A stretch of DNA of 64,000 bases. Source: Ornithinimicrobium sp. CNJ-824. Lineage in GTDB: Bacteria > Actinomycetota > Actinomycetes > Actinomycetales > Dermatophilaceae. The notes below the pieces were generated by a model. It was not told the DNA's origin, ran no database searches, and worked only from the letters and a program-made list of their open reading frames with translations. Below, piece after piece: positions 9,202 through 19,504 of the stretch. The DNA lies in contig NZ_MKKA01000062.1 in the NCBI RefSeq assembly GCF_001942405.1, positions 58,343 through 122,342 of the forward strand, in the 5' to 3' direction. Position 1 is the stretch's first letter. Every line of letters begins with the position of its first letter. The translations under genes and the position numbers were made by a program.

Positions 9202-11447
9202 TCCTCTGCGACCCGGTCAGGATCGAAGAGGGCGACCGCCTGCTCCTGGGCGCTGCACCGCTCCCGCTCCCAGGCTTCCTCGGCCGTGCACCGCCGGATG
9301 CGGTCCTCCGCGGCGTCTAGGTCCGGCACGACCCACTCGGGGGGGTAGAGGGACGCCGGGCCCCCGCGTCGCGACAGGAGGGGCCAGTCACGCACCACGG
9401 GGACCGCTCCCGAGCAGGCCCCCTCGACCAGGCCGAGGTGCCACCCCTCGCGCACGCTCGTCGAGAGGATCACCCCCACCCGACGCAGGTGCTCGGCCAC
9501 CTCGCCGGTGCGGCCGACCAGATGGACGCGGCCACGGACCGACGGGGAGGCCAGTCGACGGTGCACCTCCTCGACGTAGGGGGCCGTCGCGGGCACCGGG
9601 TTCGGCGCGAAGTCAGGTCCGATGAGGACGAGGTCCCACGTGGGGTCTCTCTCGAGCAGGTCCAGCGCCCAGAGCGGGTCCTTGACCTGCCGTCCCCAGC
9701 CGACCATCCCCAGGGTCGTGCGGGCCCCTGGCTCCTTGGGCAGATCCATCTCCCGCAGCGGGGTGAGCACGTGCATCGTCTCGACGGGGATCTCCACGCC
9801 CCACGCCCCGAGGAGGTCACGGACCAGGCTGTTCATCGCGGGGCTGACGACGAGCACCCGCTCGATCCGCTCCCAACGCATCAGGTGCAGCCACGGGTCG
9901 AGCGCGTCGAGCGCGTGCACCCGGAGGATCAGGCGCGTGCCCTCGGGACAGACGTGGGAGGCCCAGACGCTGGCCCGGTCCGCCCAGTCCAACAGGGCGA
10001 CGTCGGCCCACCTCAACATGGCCGCCACGCCGTCGGCCGCCGCGAGTCCCTGGAGGCGGGGGTCGACCGGGTGCTCGCCCTCCTCCCCCGACAGGTCCGC
10101 GTCGGAGATGGACGACGGGTCGGGGCGGGCGCTCTCCCGCCGGACCACGGCCTGGAGAGCGTCCAGCACCTCGTCGTCCATCACCTTCGGACGCAACAGG
10201 GGGTGGCGCCGTGCGAAGTCCCTGGTCCTGACGTCGGCCACCTCCCGCAGGGCCCGGACGACGGGTCGGTGGAAGTCTCCGTAGGCCCCCGTGACGACCA
10301 GCACCCGCGGTAGACCGTCCCGGGCCAGCAGCACGTGCGACGGTGAGGGCGACGCCGCGTCCTCGTACCGTCGCTGCTGATCGGCCTCCTCCCCCCGGTC
10401 GAGCAGCGCCCGGAGCGCACGGCTCCCCACCAGGGGTGCCAGCGTGCTGGCGGGTTCGTCGACGAGGCGGGAGGAGGGGACCTCCGAGTGCAGAGCCCGG
10501 TGGAAGAGCACAGACATGGCGTCCGCCAGCAGCCCCAGGGACGTCGAGGGATCGGTCGCGAGCGCGTCGTCCGCGGCCGAGACCGTGCTCGCCACCAGTT
10601 CGGCGAGGGCACCGTCTGAGGTGTCCACCGGGCGCCCCGGGACCACGCCCGAGTCGTTCCGCGCCGGCAGTCCGGGCCAACGCCGGGCTCCCAGGGTCAG
10701 TTCTGCCGCCGCCCGGCGGGCCGCCAGGCCCGACGTGAGGCGTTGCTCGCCGTCCCAGGGCAGCGCGTCCAGCCGGGTCGTGAGCTCGGCGGCACCGACC
10801 ATGCCTACCGTGGAACGCACCTGACGCAGCACCTCGACGACCCTTCGCGGGACGTCGAGCACGGCGGGCACGGGGAGTGGTCCGGCGGCGGCGGCAGCGT
10901 CCTCGAGGGTGGTCGTCCACCGGGGGAGGTCGTCCACCGCCCCCGGCGCTCCGTTCCGCTCACGCAGCTCGTGCATGGTCCGTCCGACCGCAACCAGCGC
11001 GGGGCCGCAGGATTCCCACGTGGGCGACTCGAGGACCACGGCTCCCGCGGTGAGGTCCGCGAGCGCGGAAAGCGCCGCGTCGGTGTCGGTGTCCAGCGAC
11101 CACAGGACGTCGGTCTCCTTGACCTTCTCCCGGAACCAGGTGCTCCGCTTGAGCGCCCACAACCAACCCGGGGGAGCGGCGTGCCGCACCCCCAGGTACA
11201 GCGTCCGCGCACGGGTCAGGAGGGTCGGGGGGCGGCCGAGGCCCTCCGGACGCACGACCACCGGAGCCCCGTGCACGCCGGACTCGTCGACACCGGCCGC
11301 CGTCTCGCCGCACGCGGTCGTGACCGTCCACCAGGGCAGGTGACCCAGGCCGGCGGCGCGGTCCTGCGGCAGCGCCTCCACCCCGCGGGACAGGAGCAGG
11401 ACCTGCAGAGGCGCCGTCTCCGTGGCGGCGATGGCAGATCCGAGCAT
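9094..11447 (-). CDS. Large GT4-like glycosyltransferase
   Basis: ATG 11447 opens a frame of about 784 aa. The N-terminal half has weak GT-B character (PLQVLLLSRGVEALPQ; VLWSLDTDTD near residue 115). The C-terminal half is a GT4-like domain: RVLVVTGAYGDFHRP, LGMVGWGRQVKDPLWALDLL, VHLVGRTGEV and REGWHLGLVEGACSGAVPVV, the last being the usual nucleotide-sugar-binding motif. Without mending, the frame runs on to 8931; with one extra G opposite 9170-9174 it stops at 9094-9096. Its 3' end overlaps the convergent GT2-core gene by about 108 bases. Likely part of the same polymer pathway; specificity unknown. Confidence 0.7.
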
Positions 11448-11533
11448 GCGGTCATTCTGTCAGGCGGACGACCGACGGCTCAGGACGTGGTGGGCCTGGC
11501 GGCTGGGCCGCCGCTCGCCGTGCGGACCGACGC

Positions 11534-12616
11534 CTAGGAGGTGACCGCCTCACCGCGGATGAACGCCTCGACCTCGGCGCGTCCCAGGTCGTCGTGCATC
11601 TGCACCGGCGGGGACTTCATCAGGTAGGCCGAGGCGCCGATGACCGGGCCGCCCTCGCCGCGGTCCTTGGCGATCTTGGCGGCGCGGATGGCGTCGATGA
11701 TGATGCCGGCGGAGTTGGGCGAGTCCCACACCTCGAGCTTGTACTCCAGGCTCAGCGGCACGTCCCCGAAGGCCCGGCCCTCGAGCCGCACGTAGGCCCA
11801 CTTGCGGTCGTCCAGCCACTGGACGTAGTCCGAGGGGCCGATGTGCACGTCGCGGTCGGCGAACTGGTGGGCCACGTTGGAGGTGACCGCCTGGGTCTTG
11901 GAGGTCTTCTTGGACTCCAGCCGCTCGCGCTCGAGCATGTTCTTGAAGTCCATGTTGCCGCCGACGTTGAGCTGGTAGGTGCGGTCCAGCGCGACGCCAC
12001 GGTCCTCGAACAGCTTGGCCATGACCCGGTGGGTGATGGTCGCCCCGACCTGGCTCTTGATGTCGTCGCCGACGATCGGCACGCCCGCGTCCTCGAACTT
12101 CTTGGCCCAGACGGGGTCGGAGGCGATGAAGACGGGCAGCGCGTTGACGAAGGCGACCCCGGCGTCGATCGCGCACTGGGCGTAGAATTTGTCCGCCTCC
12201 TCGCTGCCGACGGGCAGGTAGGACACGAGGACGTCGACCTGGGCGTCCTTGAGGGCCTGCACCACGTCGACCGGCTCGGCGTCCGACTCCTCGATGGTCA
12301 GGCTGTAGTACTTGCCCAGGCCGTCCAGGGTCGGGCCGCGCTGCACGGTCACGCCGGACTGCGGGACGTCGGCGATCTTGATCGTGTTGTTCTCGCTGGC
12401 GTCGATCGCGTCGGCCAGGTCGGAGCCGACCTTCTTGGCGTCGACGTCGAACGCGGCGACGAACTCCACGTCACGCACGTGGTAGTCCCCGAACTGCACG
12501 TGCATCAGCCCCGGCACCGTGGCCGAGGGGTCGGCGTCCTTGTAGTACTCGACACCCTGGACCAGGGAGCTGGCACAGTTGCCCACACCGACGATCGCCA
12601 CGCGCACGGACGTCAT
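11534..12616 (-). CDS. ino1: Myo-inositol-1-phosphate synthase
   Basis: A 360-aa protein of normal length for the actinobacterial enzyme, which converts glucose 6-phosphate to 1L-myo-inositol 1-phosphate using NAD, feeding phosphatidylinositol and mycothiol. [16 protein letters not shown] at residues 5-20 is the dinucleotide-binding loop. [27 protein letters not shown] and [12 protein letters not shown] are family signatures, and the lysines of KSQVGAT and [15 protein letters not shown] are in the expected active-site segments. ATG 12616 has GAGGAG six bases upstream. Position beside a PBP gene and a GT87-like gene matches the mycobacterial ino1-ponA1 neighbourhood. Confidence 0.93.
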   Translation of the reverse strand: MTSVRVAIVGVGNCASSLVQGVEYYKDADPSATVPGLMHVQFGDYHVRDVEFVAAFDVDAKKVGSDLADAIDASENNTIKIADVPQSGVTVQRGPTLDGLGKYYSLTIEESDAEPVDVVQALKDAQVDVLVSYLPVGSEEADKFYAQCAIDAGVAFVNALPVFIASDPVWAKKFEDAGVPIVGDDIKSQVGATITHRVMAKLFEDRGVALDRTYQLNVGGNMDFKNMLERERLESKKTSKTQAVTSNVAHQFADRDVHIGPSDYVQWLDDRKWAYVRLEGRAFGDVPLSLEYKLEVWDSPNSAGIIIDAIRAAKIAKDRGEGGPVIGASAYLMKSPPVQMHDDLGRAEVEAFIRGEAVTS

Positions 12617-12801
12617 ACATCTCTCCTCGAAGCTCACTGCACGGGGCGCCCGACGGGACGACCCGGGTCTCGACTCTGCGGGGCGCCCGACGGGACCCCG
12701 GCACGGTGAGGGCGGTCCCTGTCCGGGGCCGCCCACCGAGAACGATCAACTCCCCAGGGTACCCCTCCATTCCGGCAGACCCGTCAGCCGGCCCAGGCAC
12801 A

Positions 12802-15150
12802 ATGGTCCACGTGAGTCCCTCCCGCACCCGCACCGCCCGCCGCCCCGCCAAGGGGCGCCGCCGTCGCCGACCCGGCCGCCTGCGCCGCGTCCTGCTCTGG
12901 CTGGTCGGCCTGGGCCTCCTCGTCCTGGTCCTGCTGACGGCGGCGCTGGCCTGGGCCTACGCCCGCACGGACGTGCCCGAGCCCAACGACTTCGCCGAGG
13001 CCCAGAGCACGATCCTCTACTACGCCGACGGCGAGACGGAGCTGGCCCGGTTCACCGGCGGCTTCGACCGCGAGTCCGTGCCGCTGGACCAGGTGCCCGA
13101 GCACGTGCAGCAGGCGGTGCTCGCCGCCGAGGACCGGTCGTTCTACGAGAACGAGGGGATCTCGCCCACCGGCCTGGCCCGGGGCGCCTGGCGCACCCTG
13201 CGCGGGGAGGGCGTGCAGAGCGGCTCGACGATCACCCAGCAGTACGTCAAGAACTACTACCTCACCCAGGAGCAGACCCTGGAGCGCAAGCTGCGCGAGC
13301 TGATCATCTCGGTGAAGATCGACAACGAGCAGTCCAAGGACCAGATCCTGGAGAACTACCTCAACACGGTCTACTTCGGTCGCGGCGCCTACGGCATCCA
13401 GACCGCCAGCCGCGCCTACTTCGACAAGGACGTCTCAGACCTAACCGTGGGCGAGGGCGCCCTCCTGGCCGCCGTCACCAACGCGCCGTCGCTGTTCGAC
13501 CCCGACTTCGCCGACGGCAACGAGGAACGGGCCCGTGACCGGGTGGCCTACGTCCTGGGCGGGATGGTCGAGGAGGGCTGGCTGGGCGAGGGCGAGCGCG
13601 ACGCCACCGAGTTCCCCGAGGTCGGGCCGACCCCGCCGTCCACCGCGGTCCAGGGGGTGCAGGGGTATGTCGCGCAGCAGGTCCGCGAGGACCTGCGCGA
13701 CCTCCTGGGGCTCGAGGACGCCGCCATCGACTCCGGCGGTCTGCGGGTCACCACGACCATCGTCGAGCAGCACCAGGACGCCGCCGTCGAGGCCGTGGAC
13801 GCGTTCGCCCCCACCGGGGACAACGCCGACGACATCACCACCGCGCTGACCGCGGTGCGCCCCGGGGACGGGGCCATCACCGCGATGTACGGCGGGGCGG
13901 ACTACCAGCAGACCCAGCTCAACGCGGCCACCGACGCCCAGGTCCAGGCCGGGTCGCTGTTCAAGCCGATCACGCTGGCCGCGGCCGTGGGCGAGGGCGT
14001 CTCGACGACCACCGAGCTGCCCGGCCCCAGCCCGATGACCTTCGGCACGCCCGGTGGCGAGGTCGAGGTGCGCAACTTCCGCGACATCTCCTTCGGCGTG
14101 CTCGACCTGCGGGTCGCCCTCGCGGAGTCGGTCAACACGACCTACGTCCAGCTCAACGAGCAGGTCGGGCCCGAGAGGACGGTCGAGACGGCCGTCGACC
14201 TGGGCCTGCCCGAGGACACGCCAGGCCTGGGCGCCGACCTGACCAACGTCCTGGGCACGGCCTCGCCGACGCTGGTGGAGATGACCAACGCCTACGCCAC
14301 CATCGCCGCCGAGGGCGAGCGGGCCGAGCCCTACCTCGTCGAGCGGGTGGTGACCGCCGGCGGGGAGACCACCTACGAGGCCGAGCCTGAGACCGAGGAG
14401 GGGATCGAGGCCGACGTCGCCGCCGACGTCATCGACGCGATGACCTACGTGATGACCCAGGGGTCCGGGACCACCGCCGGGGACCTGGGTCGGCCGAGCG
14501 CCGGCAAGTCGGGGACGAGCGAGAACAACGTCTCCGCCTGGTTCGACGGGTTCGTCCCGCAGCTGGCCGCCGGTGTGGTGATGTACAAGGGCGACGGCAC
14601 CGTGCCGATGCAGGACGTCGCCGGGCTCGACCAGGTCACCGGCGGCACCTTCCCGGCCCAGGTCTGGGGCGAGTTCATGCGCCTGGCCCTGGAGGGCGAG
14701 GAGGTGCTGCCCTTCCCGGAGCGTGCGGGGGTGGGCGACCAGGCGGTCGTCACGCCCGAACCCACCCAGGAGGTCGCCCCGACGACCCAGGAGCCCGCAC
14801 CGGCCCCGTCGCCGACGGAGGAGGAGACCGAGGAGCCCACGACGGAGGACCCCACGACCGAGGAGCCGACGGAGGAGCCCACCGAGGAGCCGGAGCCGAC
14901 CACCCCCGAGCCGACCACCCCGGAGCCCACGGAGCCGGAGCCCACCGAGCCGGCCGACCCGGCCCCGCCGACCACCTCGGCCCCGCCACCGGGGGACGGT
15001 GGAGGCGACGGCGGAGGCGAGGGTGACGCCGGCGGGAGCGACGGCGCCGGGAGCGACGGCGGCGGCTCCGGGGATGGGAGCGCCGGCGACGCCGCCGGGC
15101 CTCCCGGCGACGGGGCGCCCACGTCGGCGAGGGCCACCCCGGACGCGTGA
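12802..15150 (+). CDS. Class A penicillin-binding protein with PET-rich tail
   Basis: A bifunctional peptidoglycan glycosyltransferase/transpeptidase of about 782 aa. A basic N-terminus and one membrane anchor (residues 31-54) precede a GT51 domain with AAEDRSFYENEGIS near 105 and STITQQYVKNYYLTQ near 143. The transpeptidase domain has the nucleophile tetrad SLFK near 384, SVN near 443 and KSGTSE near 568 (the KTG box reads KSG, common in class A enzymes). From about 660 the chain becomes a Pro/Glu/Thr tail followed by a Gly/Asp stretch, probably a wall-spanning linker. No clear ribosome-binding site precedes ATG 12802; GTG 12811 is an alternative. Its stop overlaps the next start (GTGA). Equivalent in place to mycobacterial ponA1. 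Confidence 0.9.
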   Translation: MVHVSPSRTRTARRPAKGRRRRRPGRLRRVLLWLVGLGLLVLVLLTAALAWAYARTDVPEPNDFAEAQSTILYYADGETELARFTGGFDRESVPLDQVPEHVQQAVLAAEDRSFYENEGISPTGLARGAWRTLRGEGVQSGSTITQQYVKNYYLTQEQTLERKLRELIISVKIDNEQSKDQILENYLNTVYFGRGAYGIQTASRAYFDKDVSDLTVGEGALLAAVTNAPSLFDPDFADGNEERARDRVAYVLGGMVEEGWLGEGERDATEFPEVGPTPPSTAVQGVQGYVAQQVREDLRDLLGLEDAAIDSGGLRVTTTIVEQHQDAAVEAVDAFAPTGDNADDITTALTAVRPGDGAITAMYGGADYQQTQLNAATDAQVQAGSLFKPITLAAAVGEGVSTTTELPGPSPMTFGTPGGEVEVRNFRDISFGVLDLRVALAESVNTTYVQLNEQVGPERTVETAVDLGLPEDTPGLGADLTNVLGTASPTLVEMTNAYATIAAEGERAEPYLVERVVTAGGETTYEAEPETEEGIEADVAADVIDAMTYVMTQGSGTTAGDLGRPSAGKSGTSENNVSAWFDGFVPQLAAGVVMYKGDGTVPMQDVAGLDQVTGGTFPAQVWGEFMRLALEGEEVLPFPERAGVGDQAVVTPEPTQEVAPTTQEPAPAPSPTEEETEEPTTEDPTTEEPTEEPTEEPEPTTPEPTTPEPTEPEPTEPADPAPPTTSAPPPGDGGGDGGGEGDAGGSDGAGSDGGGSGDGSAGDAAGPPGDGAPTSARATPDA
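14800..15090 (+). repeat. Low-complexity PET/glycine coding repeat
   Basis: Degenerate repetition of glutamate-proline-threonine codons (about 14815-14980) followed by GGC/GAC-rich sequence encoding glycine, aspartate and serine (14995-15090). It encodes the extracellular tail of the PBP. Such tracts vary in length between strains by slippage. Confidence 0.75.
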
Positions 15151-16517
15151 CCGCCGTCCCGCCCCGTGAGGGTCGACGCCGCGACGTGCCCTGGCGGGTC
15201 CCGTCCTGGCGGGACCCGGTGGTCGCCCGGGCGACCGGCGTGGTGGGCGGACCGCTGGGACGGCACGGCGTGGTCGGTCGTCGCGGGCTGGCCGGGGTCG
15301 CCGCTGCGCTCGTCGTCCTGGGGGCGGGGATGCTCGCGCTGGGTGTCTGGCAGAAGGGGCACTGCCTGCTGAAGGGCTGGAGCACGCCGGACCAGTTCTG
15401 GCGGGCCTGCTACTCCGACGTCCCGGTCGTGCACGTCAGCTCGCCGCTGGCCGACGGGCTGCTGCCGTGGAGCGGCGAGGTGCCCTCGACCCAGCCGCCC
15501 CTGCCCGGCCTGGTGCTGTGGCTGCTGGCCCGGGTCTCGCCCCAGGCCGGCACCGGCCTGGGGGCGCAGCAGGGCGTCTTCGTCGCCTGGGCGCTGCTCG
15601 CCACGGCCCTGCTCGCGATCGGCGTGATGGCGGCGGTCGCGCTGCTCCCCCGGAGCCCCTGGCGGGCCGCCCACCTCGCGGTCAGCCCGGTGCTGGTGAC
15701 GCTGGCCCTGGTCTCGGTCGACCTGCTCGGCGTGGTGCTCACCCTGGTGGCGCTGTGGGCCTGGCAGCGCAGGCATCCGTGGCTGGCCGGTGCCCTGCTG
15801 GGCTGGGCCGTCCTCGTCCGGCCCTTTCCGCTCCTCGTGCTGCTCGCCCTCGTCCTGGTCGCCCGGCGCGAGGGCCACCTCCTGCGCGCCGCCCAGGCCG
15901 TGGTCGGCGCCGCCCTGGGCGCCCTCCTGCTGCTCGTCCCCCTCGTCGCCGTCGAGCCCCAGGCGCTCACCGCCGCCGAGCAGTGGTGGTCGCAGGGCGC
16001 CGGCTACGGCGCGGTCCAGATGCTGCCCCGCCTCGCGGGCTTCCCGCTCGGGACGACGGCCTCCACGTGGGTCGCCGTCGCCGGCTGGGTGGCCGCCGTC
16101 GCGCTGGCCGTGGTCCTGGCACGCCGCCCGCGGTGGGGCCTCGTCCAGGTCGCGGCCGCCACCACGGCGGTGGTGGCCCTCACCGCCCCCTCGCTGTCGG
16201 TGCAGTCGGGCCTGTGGGTGCTTCCCCTGCTCGTGCTGTCGGCGCGTCCCTGGTGGGAGCACCTCGTCTGGGCCGGCGTCGAGACCCTGCACTTCGTGGC
16301 CACCTGGCTGCACATCGCCTTCGACAGCGACCCGGGCCGCGGGCTGCCGCCGCTGGCCTACGCCGTCGTCGTGCTGCTGCGCGCGGCCGCCTGGGGATGG
16401 CTGCTCTGGCGGATCACCGACGAGAGGGCGACGACGAGGACTGCCCGAGCCTGGTCCCCTCCAGCAGCACGGTCCGGGCCGGTTCCGGCAGCCGCGACGC
16501 CTCCACCAGCGGGGTGA
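15147..16517 (+). CDS. GT-C membrane glycosyltransferase (GT87-like)
   Basis: The GTG start at 15147 overlaps the PBP stop, so the two are translationally coupled. The 456-aa protein has about ten hydrophobic segments (for example AAALVVLGAGMLALGVW, LLATALLAIGVMAAVALL, LLVLLALVLVARREG). It follows the mycobacterial gene order, where a polytopic GT87-type (polyprenol-phosphate-mannose-using) protein follows ponA1. The lumenal loop after the first helix contains WSTPDQFWRACYSDVP and an acidic, proline-rich region where GT-C catalytic residues usually sit. The last 35 codons overlap the convergent SGNH gene by 104 bases. Donor and acceptor are not determinable here. Confidence 0.65.
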   Translation: MTAVPPREGRRRDVPWRVPSWRDPVVARATGVVGGPLGRHGVVGRRGLAGVAAALVVLGAGMLALGVWQKGHCLLKGWSTPDQFWRACYSDVPVVHVSSPLADGLLPWSGEVPSTQPPLPGLVLWLLARVSPQAGTGLGAQQGVFVAWALLATALLAIGVMAAVALLPRSPWRAAHLAVSPVLVTLALVSVDLLGVVLTLVALWAWQRRHPWLAGALLGWAVLVRPFPLLVLLALVLVARREGHLLRAAQAVVGAALGALLLLVPLVAVEPQALTAAEQWWSQGAGYGAVQMLPRLAGFPLGTTASTWVAVAGWVAAVALAVVLARRPRWGLVQVAAATTAVVALTAPSLSVQSGLWVLPLLVLSARPWWEHLVWAGVETLHFVATWLHIAFDSDPGRGLPPLAYAVVVLLRAAAWGWLLWRITDERATTRTARAWSPPAARSGPVPAAATPPPAG

Positions 16518-17607
16518 CCTGCTCCTCGACCAGGTCGCGCAGCGAGCGCACATAGGTGGCCGACAGGTGGTTGGAGTCCCGCCAGACCACGACGCCGCCC
16601 AGGACGGGTGAGCAGACCGGGCCGGGGCACACCGCGTCGTTGAACTCCAGCACCGGCATCGCGGGGCGCAGGGCGGCCAGCTCGTCCTGCCCCACCCCGG
16701 ACCGGACCAGTCCCTCCTCCCGCGGGAACGCGCAGGCGCTCGCCTCGCCGGGGTTGTCGAGGAGGCACTCCGGCATGTCGAACGGCACCCGTGGGACGTC
16801 CCGGACCATCCCGACGACGGCGCCGGCCTCCCGCAGGCTGTCCACCCGCCGGGCCATGGCCGCGGCGAGCTCGTCGGGCGGCACGTCGTAGGCCGCCGAG
16901 GACAGCAGGACGACGTCCGGCTCCAGCTCCTGCAGCCGCTCGTCCACGTCGGACTGGTAGGCCGTGCACTGCTCGTAGGATCCCCCCCTCTCACCGGGAC
17001 GCTGGACCTCGACGCCTGGGGCGGGAGGGCAGGAGGACTTGGTGAGCGAGACCACCTGCCAGCCCCGGTCCCGCCCGATCTCGTCGAGGGCGGTGATCCA
17101 CATCCCGGCGTGGCTGTCCCCGTTGAGGGCGACCAGGACGTCCCCGTCGGGGTCACCGGCCCGGCAGACACCGGCGGACGTTCCCCTGATGTCGGTGTTG
17201 CACCCCTCGGGGTCCAGCACCGGCTGATCGTCGGCCACCTGCTCCAACGGGACGGCCAGCGTGGGCAGGACGTCCGGAATCTCCGGCTCCACGGCGTCCT
17301 CGGCCCCGCCTCCCTCCGGCAGCGCCGTCGCGCCTGCGTCACCACCCGTCGTGCCGTCCTGCCCGGGCCCCCCGAGGGCGGCCGAGCTGAGGGCACCCTG
17401 CTCCCCCGTGGTCCTGCCTCCGTCGTCGGGGCCGGCGTCCAGGGCGCCGGCCCCCACCGGAGCCCGCACGTCGTCCACCACCTGCGGTGTCCTCCACGCC
17501 ACGGTCCCGGACGTCACCGAGGCGGGGCTCAGGGCGACGAGGGCCAGGCCCGCGAGCACCCCCGCCAAGGTGCAGTTGAGCCCCAGCCCGAACCCCCGCT
17601 GGGTCAC
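16414..17607 (-). CDS. Membrane-anchored SGNH-domain esterase/acyltransferase
   Basis: The GTG at 17607 overlaps the acyltransferase stop (GTGA). The protein (397 aa) starts with a hydrophobic anchor (LAGVLAGLALVALSPASV), then a Gly/Ala/Glu linker, then an SGNH hydrolase domain: ALNGDSHAGMW carries the nucleophilic Ser of GDSH, LLSSAAYDVP is block III-like, and WRDSNHLSATY carries the Asp-His pair. SGNH domains downstream of acyltransferase-3 domains O-acetylate cell-wall glycans. One added G in the run at 17607-17611 would fuse the two frames into a single OafA-type protein, so one-gene and two-gene readings are both open. The two-gene reading is favoured by the identical GTGA overlap one gene upstream. 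Confidence 0.75.
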   Translation of the reverse strand: MTQRGFGLGLNCTLAGVLAGLALVALSPASVTSGTVAWRTPQVVDDVRAPVGAGALDAGPDDGGRTTGEQGALSSAALGGPGQDGTTGGDAGATALPEGGGAEDAVEPEIPDVLPTLAVPLEQVADDQPVLDPEGCNTDIRGTSAGVCRAGDPDGDVLVALNGDSHAGMWITALDEIGRDRGWQVVSLTKSSCPPAPGVEVQRPGERGGSYEQCTAYQSDVDERLQELEPDVVLLSSAAYDVPPDELAAAMARRVDSLREAGAVVGMVRDVPRVPFDMPECLLDNPGEASACAFPREEGLVRSGVGQDELAALRPAMPVLEFNDAVCPGPVCSPVLGGVVVWRDSNHLSATYVRSLRDLVEEQVTPLVEASRLPEPARTVLLEGTRLGQSSSSPSRR

Positions 17608-18857
17608 GACCCCCGGTGCACCCGCCTCGCGAGCACGCGGCCGTGCGCCCGGACGGGCTCCTCCACGTAGCGGAACGACAGCCAGGCCGGCACCACGGAG
17701 ACGAGCACGGCGGCCAGGCCCCAGGCGACGGGCAGGGAGTCCGGGCCCCCGCTGCCCACCCCCGCGAGGGAGGCTGCGGCCGCGACGAAGGGCCAGTGCC
17801 ACAGGTAGAGGCTGTAGCTGATCCGCCCGACCCACTGCAGCGGCCGGGCGCGCAGCAGCCGCTCCGGCCCCCAGCCCCCGGCCGCGGCCCCGGCGACGAT
17901 GACCAGCGCCGTGCCCACGGTGGGCAGCAACGCCCAGGTGCCGGGGAAGGGTGTGGTGAGGTCGATGACGAGCAGGGCCGCCACGATCATCCCCAGCCCC
18001 AGCCAGCCGACCGCCGCCGCGACGAACCGGGGCAGCCGCGGCCACGCGGCCGCCCCGAGCGCCACGACGGCCCCGAGCATGAGCTCGTGCACGCGGGTGA
18101 AGGTGACGAAGTAGGCCTGCGAGGGGTGCGCCTCGGTCCACCACCAGGACAGGCCCAGCGAGCCCAGGAGCAGCACCGCGGTCAGCGTCCAGACCCACGT
18201 GGTGAATACCCGCGCCCGCCCGTGGGCCACGAGCAGCACGACGAGCAGGAGGATCGGCCAGAGGATGTAGAACTGCTCCTCCACCGCCAGCGACCAGTAG
18301 TGCTGCACGGGCGTGGGTGCGCGTTCCAGGTCCAGGTAGTCCACGGACCGGTCGGCCAGCCGCCAGTTGATCAGGTAGGCCGCCGACGCCACGAGGTCGC
18401 CGCCGATCTCCCCCCACCGGGTGCGCGGGATGAACGCGACGGTGAGCAGCGCCGTGCCCACGAGCGCGGTGAGGGCCGCCGGCAGCAGCCGCCGGGCGCG
18501 ACGGGCGTAGAACCGGCCCAGGTCGACCCGGCCGCGGGCGCGCGCCTCCTCCAGGAGCAGGGCGGTCATGAGGAAGCCGCTGACGACGAAGAAGACGTCC
18601 ACCCCGACGAAACCACCGGGCAGCAGGGTCACCCCGGCGTGCCAGAGCACGACCCCGATGACGGCGATGGCCCGCATGCCCTCGATGTCGGCGCGGAAGT
18701 CGCGCGGCACCGGGGGGACCCGCAGGGCGTGCCGGTAGGCCCGCATCGCCCGCAGCCGCGCCCGGGTCGGCAGGGCGTCGGGCGCGGCCGCCGCGGCGCC
18801 TCCGCTGCCCGCCTCGGTCACCGGCGGGGGGGATCCGGGGTATGCCGTGCCGCTCAC
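17604..18857 (-). CDS. Acyltransferase family 3 (OafA-like) membrane protein
   Basis: GTG 18857 overlaps the stop of the Wzz-like gene (GTGA). After a proline/alanine-rich N-terminus, RADIEGMRAIAVIGVVLWHAG is the family's opening helix with its active-site histidine, followed by GFVGVDVFFVVSGFLMT and the RRARRLLPAA loop. About ten membrane helices follow, ending YSLYLWHWPF and FRYVEEPVR, the standard C-terminal signature. Such proteins move acetyl or other acyl groups across or within the membrane onto glycans, here most likely handing them to the adjacent SGNH protein. Length 417 aa. Confidence 0.88.
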   Translation of the reverse strand: MSGTAYPGSPPPVTEAGSGGAAAAAPDALPTRARLRAMRAYRHALRVPPVPRDFRADIEGMRAIAVIGVVLWHAGVTLLPGGFVGVDVFFVVSGFLMTALLLEEARARGRVDLGRFYARRARRLLPAALTALVGTALLTVAFIPRTRWGEIGGDLVASAAYLINWRLADRSVDYLDLERAPTPVQHYWSLAVEEQFYILWPILLLVVLLVAHGRARVFTTWVWTLTAVLLLGSLGLSWWWTEAHPSQAYFVTFTRVHELMLGAVVALGAAAWPRLPRFVAAAVGWLGLGMIVAALLVIDLTTPFPGTWALLPTVGTALVIVAGAAAGGWGPERLLRARPLQWVGRISYSLYLWHWPFVAAAASLAGVGSGGPDSLPVAWGLAAVLVSVVPAWLSFRYVEEPVRAHGRVLARRVHRGS

Positions 18858-19504
18858 GTCGCGCCCCGGACCGGCCGGCCCGGTCCTCCGCCGCCCGCCG
18901 CCTGCTCGGTCTCCCGCCGGGCGCGGACCTGCTCCGCGAGGACGGCGAGCACGAGGAGCGGGAGGGAGGCGATCACCCACCACCGGGGGCCCTCGCCCTC
19001 GGGGCGCGTCGGGACGGCCGCTGCTTCGCTGAGGGCCAGGTCGTCCGGTGCGTCGGAGACCGCGAGCGCCGCCGCGGTGTCGGCGGCGAGGGCCGCGAGG
19101 CGCGGGTCGGCGGCCCGGGCCCGGACCAGCACCTCGTCCTCGGCCCCGGTCCGCTGCACCGTGACCTGCACCCTCCCGCGCCAGTCGTCCTCGAGCTCGA
19201 TCCGGTCCTCGACCCGGTCGACGACGTCGGCGCGGGTCAGGTCGACGGCGGCCCGGGCGGCCACGGCCTCCGAGGTCGCGGTGACGGTGGTGGTCGCGGC
19301 GTAGACGGCCGGCCGCAGCAGGTCGACCGCGGCGACCGGCACGAGCACGAGGAGCACTACCGTGACCCAGGGGACCGCGAGCAGCGCCGTCGTCAGCGAG
19401 TCGGCCCGGGCCCGACGCCGTCCCCGCCGGCCGGACCGGGCGGCCGTGGCACCGCCGCCACGCCGGGAGCGCGCGACCTGCGCCGCCGAGCGGTGCCTAG
19501 CCAT
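18854..19504 (-). CDS. Wzz/YveK-like chain-length determinant protein
   Basis: A 216-aa protein with the two-helix layout of polysaccharide co-polymerases: a basic N-terminus, first helix LLAVPWVTVVLLVLVPVAAV, a mixed extracytoplasmic domain of about 100 residues, and second helix WWVIASLPLLVLAVLAEQVR with a short cytoplasmic end. Paired with acyltransferase and SGNH genes it suggests exopolysaccharide length control, but no tyrosine-kinase partner is visible. Its start overlaps the pcnA stop (ATGGCTAG) and its stop overlaps the next GTG. Similarity is by topology rather than a diagnostic motif. Confidence 0.5.
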   Translation of the reverse strand: MARHRSAAQVARSRRGGGATAARSGRRGRRRARADSLTTALLAVPWVTVVLLVLVPVAAVDLLRPAVYAATTTVTATSEAVAARAAVDLTRADVVDRVEDRIELEDDWRGRVQVTVQRTGAEDEVLVRARAADPRLAALAADTAAALAVSDAPDDLALSEAAAVPTRPEGEGPRWWVIASLPLLVLAVLAEQVRARRETEQAAGGGGPGRPVRGAT

